DNA of 10,582 bases from Actinomycetota bacterium (lineage in GTDB: Bacteria > Actinomycetota > Thermoleophilia > Gaiellales > Gaiellaceae): positions 1 to 10,582 of the forward strand of contig PMXT01000191.1 of the NCBI GenBank assembly GCA_003170995.1. The letters run 5' to 3'. Positions 7,205 to 10,582 of this stretch are shown one piece after another. How positions within the stretch are numbered: position 1 is the first letter of the stretch; the number at the start of each line of letters is the position of its first letter. The position numbers and the translations under genes are program-made. The notes under the pieces were generated by a model. It saw only the letters and a list, made by a program, of their open reading frames with translations. It was not told where the DNA came from and did no database searches.

Positions 7205-7408
7205 ATGGAGCGTTCGCCGCGCCCGTCGTTTGAGCCCGCGGGGGCCGGTGGACTCCTTGTTGCGACGACCGTGGTGCTGGCGGCTATCGGCGCGCTTGTT
7301 GGCTGGGCGCTGGGCAGTGCCGGGGTTGGAGCGGCGGTCGGAACGGCCGCAGGCATTCCCGCGGGCATATTCGCTGTCTACCGACGTTACCGGGAGTACT
7401 TCAACTGA
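7205..7408 (+). CDS. atpZ: Small two-helix membrane protein, AtpZ-like
   Basis: A 67-residue protein with two hydrophobic, glycine-rich segments (about 15-37 and 40-58) joined by a short turn and ending in a basic-aromatic tail YRRYREYFN. This is the outline of AtpZ (ATPase_gene1) proteins encoded at the head of ATP synthase operons, proposed to help the complex assemble or to work with AtpI. The call relies on topology and position more than on diagnostic residues. I chose ATG 7205; GTG 7175 or ATG 7178 would add nine or ten residues without a visible ribosome site. TATCCT ten bases before 7205 favours the shorter, leaderless form. Its last codons contain the ribosome site of the next gene. 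Confidence 0.65.
   Translation: MERSPRPSFEPAGAGGLLVATTVVLAAIGALVGWALGSAGVGAAVGTAAGIPAGIFAVYRRYREYFN
7392..7407 (+). promoter_or_regulatory. Shine-Dalgarno and CTG start of atpI
   Basis: GGGAG (7392-7396) lies eight bases ahead of CTG 7405-7407, which overlaps the atpZ stop as CTGA. No ATG, GTG or TTG occurs in this frame between here and GTG 7486. Confidence 0.5.
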
Positions 7409-7806
7409 GCCCACGAGCGCCAAGCAAGGTCACAGCCCCGCGCCCGCTGCCGAGCCGCAAGCTGCCCGCGCTCGCTGCGGCGCTTGTGCTCGTCCTGGCC
7501 TTGCCCTTTTTCCTGATCGCCGACTGGCCGATCGTTGCCTGGGCGCTGGCGGCTGCTCTCTGGGCCGGAGTGGAGGCCCTCAATCTCATCGCGGCTCGAT
7601 TTTCTTCTCGACAGGCTAGCCTCCGAGCTGCCGGCCTGGCCGGTTTTTTGCGCATGTTTCGCCTGTTTGTGATCGCGCTCGTGCTGGCGGTGGTGGTCAA
7701 GGCGAACCGTGACCTCGTACTGCCGCTGATCGCCGTCTTCGCGCTTGCTTACACCTTCGAGCTCGGCGTCTCGCTCGTCTCCTACTTCGGGAACGAGCCG
7801 CTGTGA
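7405..7806 (+). CDS. atpI: ATP synthase subunit I (AtpI)-like membrane protein, probable CTG start
   Basis: The fit is an AtpI-type protein, an accessory factor thought to help assemble the c-ring. From CTG 7405 it has 133 residues: a basic N-terminal tail, then four hydrophobic segments (about 20-38, 42-64, 80-96, 102-126) with a basic loop between the second and third (RFSSRQASLR). The standard alternative, GTG 7486, gives 106 residues but starts inside the first helix and lacks a Shine-Dalgarno. The frame has no other ATG/GTG/TTG after atpZ. The CTG has a well-placed GGGAG and overlaps the atpZ stop, so I prefer it. The end overlaps atpB as GTGA. Sequence similarity in this family is low, so identity rests on topology and position. 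Confidence 0.7.
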   Translation: MSPRAPSKVTAPRPLPSRKLPALAAALVLVLALPFFLIADWPIVAWALAAALWAGVEALNLIAARFSSRQASLRAAGLAGFLRMFRLFVIALVLAVVVKANRDLVLPLIAVFALAYTFELGVSLVSYFGNEPL

Positions 7807-8693
7807 AGAAAGCCCGGCCGATCCTTATTGCGCTCGGGCTCGTCCTGATCGCGGCGATCTTTGCGCTGACGACGCACAAGCCGCAGTCGTTCAGGCCCGA
7901 CGAGGAGTTCGCTCTCAAGACCTGGGTCCCGATCCATCTCGGTCCGCTCGATCTCTCGATCAACAAGGCGGTTGTCTACCTGGCGCTGGGCTCGCTCGTG
8001 ACGATCTTTCTCGGCATCTTCCTGATGCGCAGCCGGCTTGCGCTGTTGCCGGGCAAGCGCCAGACGATCGGCGAGGCGGTCTACGAGCTGACGCAGACCC
8101 AGATCGCCGAGCAGGGGCTGCCGACCAAGGCGATCGGCACCTGGTTCCCGTACGTCGCTTCGCTCTTCCTCTTCATCTTCACGCTCAACATGGTCGGCTT
8201 CATTCCCTTGCCGCTCAGCGACCAGAGGTTCCACGTGGGCGGGGTCGCGCTGCCGACCTGGGGCATTTACGCGGTCACCTCGCAGCTCTCGGTTACGCTC
8301 GTGCTGGCGCTGATGAGCGTCATCTTCACGCACATCGAGGGCTTTCGCTGGAACGGCCCCAAGTACGTGAAGAGCTTCATCCCGGCCGGAGTTCCCAAAC
8401 CAATGGTGCCCGTGATGGCCGTGCTCGAGACAATCTCTCACATCTTTCGCGTCATCAGCCTGAGCGTCCGTCTCTACGCCAACATGCTGGCCGGGCACAT
8501 GTTGATTCTGATCTCGATCGGGCTGCTCTTCATTCTCGGCGGCGCCACGGCCTACATCGTCGCCCCGTTCTCGCTCGCGATCGGGATCGCCTTCTACATC
8601 TTCGAGGTCGGGATTGTGGTCACAATCCAGGCCTTCATCTTCTCCATCCTCACCGCCATCTACATCGGCTCGGCGATCGAGCCGTCCCACTAA
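7803..8693 (+). CDS. atpB: F1Fo ATP synthase subunit a
   Basis: Subunit a forms the two half-channels through which protons reach the c-ring in the membrane. The protein has 296 residues with an N-terminal hydrophobic segment, a periplasmic stretch and the usual family helices. LNMVGFIPLP is the conserved N-terminal channel region. SLSVRLYANMLAGHML contains Arg223, matching the essential stator arginine (Arg210 in E. coli). The GTG start lies in a GTGA overlap with the atpI stop, so translation is probably coupled. A strong Shine-Dalgarno for atpE begins right after its stop. Confidence 0.96.
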   Translation: MKKARPILIALGLVLIAAIFALTTHKPQSFRPDEEFALKTWVPIHLGPLDLSINKAVVYLALGSLVTIFLGIFLMRSRLALLPGKRQTIGEAVYELTQTQIAEQGLPTKAIGTWFPYVASLFLFIFTLNMVGFIPLPLSDQRFHVGGVALPTWGIYAVTSQLSVTLVLALMSVIFTHIEGFRWNGPKYVKSFIPAGVPKPMVPVMAVLETISHIFRVISLSVRLYANMLAGHMLILISIGLLFILGGATAYIVAPFSLAIGIAFYIFEVGIVVTIQAFIFSILTAIYIGSAIEPSH

Positions 8694-8700
8694 GGAGGAA
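8694..8700 (+). promoter_or_regulatory. Strong Shine-Dalgarno that sets the atpE start
   Basis: GGAGGAA directly follows the atpB stop. GTG 8704 is five bases after GGAGG, while ATG 8713 is fourteen bases away, so the GTG is favoured. A strong site here suits the high stoichiometry of subunit c. Confidence 0.7.
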
Positions 8701-8703
8701 CCA

Positions 8704-8970
8704 GTGCTTGCAATGGTCTTAGCTGCAACTTCAGGCTCTGTCGTCAAGGCCGCGCAGGCGCTCGGCTTCGGTCTCGGCATGGGCCTGGGCTCGCTCGGCG
8801 CCGGTGTCGGCATCGGCGTCGTCTTCGGCTCGATGATCCAGTCGGTCGCCCGTCAGCCCGAGCTGCGCGGCGAGCTGCAGGGAATCATGTGGCTCGGCTT
8901 CGCGCTTACCGAGGCCGTCGTCTTCTACGGCCTGATCGGCGGCTTCCTGGGCTTCGTCCTCGTCAAGTGA
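8704..8970 (+). CDS. atpE: F1Fo ATP synthase subunit c
   Basis: The proteolipid that forms the rotating membrane ring. It has 88 residues as two helices joined by the polar loop ARQPELRGE. Helix 1 has the glycine-repeat pattern (GFGLGMGLGSLGAGVGIG) needed for tight ring packing. Helix 2 carries the ion-binding carboxylate Glu70 in FALTEAVVFYGL. The glutamate is followed by Ala, not the Ser/Thr typical of sodium-binding rings, so proton coupling is inferred. GTG 8704 is chosen from the Shine-Dalgarno spacing; ATG 8713 would remove three residues. The stop shares one base with the atpF start (TGATG). Confidence 0.95.
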   Translation: MLAMVLAATSGSVVKAAQALGFGLGMGLGSLGAGVGIGVVFGSMIQSVARQPELRGELQGIMWLGFALTEAVVFYGLIGGFLGFVLVK

Positions 8971-9515
8971 TGACGCAGCTGGCTCCGATACTGGCAAGCT
9001 CGAGCCCGCTGACGAACGTCATCCCGGGGCTGATGATCTGGACGGTCGTCTTCTTCCTGATTACGTTCTGGGTTCTCAAGCGCTTCGCCTTCGCGCAGAT
9101 CCAGAAGATGATCGACGAGCGCCGTGAGCAGATCGCTCGCTCGATCAAGCAGGCCGAGCAGGCCCGTGACGAGGCCACCAAGCTGCTCGAGGAGCACCGG
9201 CAGATGCTGGTCGAGGCCCGTGCCCAGGCCGAGCAGATCCTCGAGGACGCGCGCAAGGTGGCAGAGTCACAGCGAGAGCGGACGCGCAGCGAGCTCGACG
9301 CCGATCGCGCCCGCCGCCTGGCCGAGACCGAGCGCCAGATCTCGGCCGAGACCAGTCGCGTACTCGACCAGATCAAGAATGAGATCGCCGAGCTGACGTT
9401 GATCACCACCGCCAAGGTGACCGGCAAGCTGCTCACCGGCGACGATCAGCGCCGGCTGATCGACAGCGCCGTCGAGGAGCTCGACTTCTCGGCTCTGGAA
9501 GAGAGTCGGAACTAG
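8970..9515 (+). CDS. atpF: F1Fo ATP synthase subunit b
   Basis: The peripheral stalk subunit that ties subunit a to the F1 head. The 181-residue protein has a single membrane helix near residues 18-42 (IPGLMIWTVVFFLITFWVL), then a long charged coiled coil (about 45-150) rich in Glu, Arg, Gln and Ala. The C-terminal part (ITTAKVTGKLLTGDDQRRLI) is the region expected to meet the delta subunit. The ATG overlaps the atpE stop by one base. It is a plain b subunit, not the b-delta fusion of mycobacteria. Confidence 0.94.
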   Translation: MTQLAPILASSSPLTNVIPGLMIWTVVFFLITFWVLKRFAFAQIQKMIDERREQIARSIKQAEQARDEATKLLEEHRQMLVEARAQAEQILEDARKVAESQRERTRSELDADRARRLAETERQISAETSRVLDQIKNEIAELTLITTAKVTGKLLTGDDQRRLIDSAVEELDFSALEESRN

Positions 9516-9558
9516 TGACTGTCGCTGTGAACAGCAGTCGTAACGGCGGAGACCGCTA

Positions 9559-10095
9559 GTGGGAATCGCCGAGCGAAAGTACGCGCAGGCTCTATACGAC
9601 GCCGCGCTCGACAAGGAGTGTCTGGCCGAAGTCGGCGAAGGCCTGGACGACTTCCTCGAGGCCGAGCGCAAGGTGCCCGAGCTGGCAACGGTGCTCGCGA
9701 ATCCAGAGCTCGACTCGGCCTCCAAGGTCGCGCTGCTCGACGATCTGCTCGCGGGCGATCAGCCGCTGGTGCGCAACTTCCTGCGGCTGCTGGCCGAGAA
9801 GGAGCGGATCTCGGCCGTTGAGGAGATCGTGCGTGAGTTCGAGTCGCTCGTGGCGGCCGGCGAGAAGCGCCTGCGCGTGGCCCTGACGACGGCGCAGGAG
9901 CTGAGCGAGGAGGAGGCGCGCTCACTGGTGTCCAAGATCGAAGCCGCGACTGGACGTCCCGTCGAGGCGCGCCGTCACGTCGACCCGTCGCTACTCGGCG
10001 GCCTGATGATTCAGGCGGGCTCGCTCCGCTTGGACGCCAGCGTTCGCGGTCGCATCGAAAAACTTCGTACCGAGCTTGTCGAGACAAGGAGCTGA
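9559..10095 (+). CDS. atpH: F1Fo ATP synthase subunit delta
   Basis: The delta (OSCP-type) subunit links the b stalk to the top of F1. It has 178 residues, a normal length. The N-terminal helical domain starts with [13 protein letters not shown], and the C-terminal family signature [20 protein letters not shown] is clear near residues 148-167. The GTG start is six bases after GGCGGAGA (9545-9552), and an in-frame TAA at 9541-9543 rules out a much longer form. A 43-base gap separates it from atpF, the largest among the membrane and stalk genes here. The atpA ribosome site overlaps its stop codon. Confidence 0.94.
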   Translation: MGIAERKYAQALYDAALDKECLAEVGEGLDDFLEAERKVPELATVLANPELDSASKVALLDDLLAGDQPLVRNFLRLLAEKERISAVEEIVREFESLVAAGEKRLRVALTTAQELSEEEARSLVSKIEAATGRPVEARRHVDPSLLGGLMIQAGSLRLDASVRGRIEKLRTELVETRS

Positions 10096-10103
10096 GGAAA
10101 GCC

Positions 10104-10582
10104 GTGAAGCTGCGTCCTGAAGAGATCACCAAAATCCTCAGGCAGAGGATCGAGCAGTTCGAGATCGAGACCGATCTCTCCGAGACCGGCACCGTGCTGC
10201 AGGTTGCGGATGGTATCGCGCGTGTGCACGGCCTGGAAAATTGCGTTGCGCTCGAGATGCTGGAGTTCGAGTTTGGGGTTATTGGTCTCGCCTTCAACCT
10301 CGAAGAGGACAACGTCGGCGTGGCGCTCATCGGCGAGTGGCAGAAGCTCTCCGAGGGCACGAGCGTGCGCCGGACGGGCCGCGTCGCCAGCGTCCAAGTC
10401 GGCGACGAGCTGCTCGGGCGCGTCGTCGATCCACTCGGTAGTCCGCTCGACGGAGCGGGTCCGATCACCGCGGACGAGCGCCGTCCGCTGGAGCTGAAGG
10501 CGCCCGGCGTGATCGCACGCCAGCCGGTCAAGGAACCGCTGCAAACGGGGATCAAGGCGGTCGACGCGATGATCCCGATCGG
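10104..10582 (+). CDS. atpA: F1Fo ATP synthase subunit alpha, 3'-partial
   Basis: The nucleotide-binding but mostly non-catalytic alpha subunit of F1. The first 159 residues are visible. [17 protein letters not shown] is the N-terminal helix that contacts delta. The beta-barrel domain follows with [14 protein letters not shown] and [13 protein letters not shown], then [15 protein letters not shown] and [17 protein letters not shown]. The sequence ends just before the expected Walker A loop. The GTG start follows GAGGAAA (10094-10100), which overlaps the atpH stop. The remainder, and presumably atpG, atpD and atpC, lie beyond the window. One small departure is EFEFGVIGL where most homologues have a Pro-Gly-Gly type turn. 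Confidence 0.96.
   Translation, partial: MKLRPEEITKILRQRIEQFEIETDLSETGTVLQVADGIARVHGLENCVALEMLEFEFGVIGLAFNLEEDNVGVALIGEWQKLSEGTSVRRTGRVASVQVGDELLGRVVDPLGSPLDGAGPITADERRPLELKAPGVIARQPVKEPLQTGIKAVDAMIPI

Noticed and set aside
7782..8813. A 343-codon minus-strand frame opposite atpB and atpE
   Set aside because: Same kind of antisense shadow; the protein is Asp/Arg/Glu-rich with no domain pattern, while the + strand encodes clear subunits a and c.

Overview
The window is dense, GC-rich bacterial DNA (roughly two thirds G+C by eye) with every supported gene on the + strand. The order glyA, a WecA-type transferase, a small two-helix AtpZ-like protein, AtpI, then atpB-E-F-H-A is the arrangement familiar from Actinomycetota. 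atpF and atpH are separate genes, unlike the b-delta fusion of mycobacteria. A deep-branching actinobacterial class such as Thermoleophilia is a reasonable guess, but it is inferred from synteny and composition only.

Layout: (1) 1-3240, an almost complete error-prone polymerase DnaE2/ImuC that lacks only its first few residues. (2) 3241-3478, a non-coding gap holding a diverged second copy of the last codons of dnaE2, a short perfect palindrome, and a near-palindrome just ahead of the next operon. (3) 3479-4257, a two-gene ribbon-helix-helix antitoxin / PIN toxin module. (4) 4258-4584, a gap with two short inverted repeats ahead of glyA. (5) 4585-5871, glyA, followed by an inverted repeat starting right after its stop. 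(6) 5945-7084, a polytopic undecaprenyl-phosphate sugar-phosphate transferase. (7) 7205 to the end, the start of the F1Fo ATP synthase operon (atpZ, atpI, atpB, atpE, atpF, atpH, atpA), cut by the window edge before the Walker A motif of atpA.

The ATP synthase genes are tightly packed, with overlaps at atpZ/atpI, atpI/atpB and atpE/atpF, which implies translational coupling. GTG starts are common (antitoxin, toxin, atpB, atpE, atpH, atpA). The atpI start is probably a CTG, because the only in-frame standard start would remove part of its first membrane helix.

Most of the window is ordinary core metabolism. The points most worth checking are the 32-nt repeat of the dnaE2 3' end, whose differences are all silent in the dnaE2 reading frame; the complete set of PHP-domain metal ligands in this DnaE2; the probable CTG start of atpI; and the inverted repeats flanking glyA. 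I found no convincing evidence for a wholly new multi-gene system.
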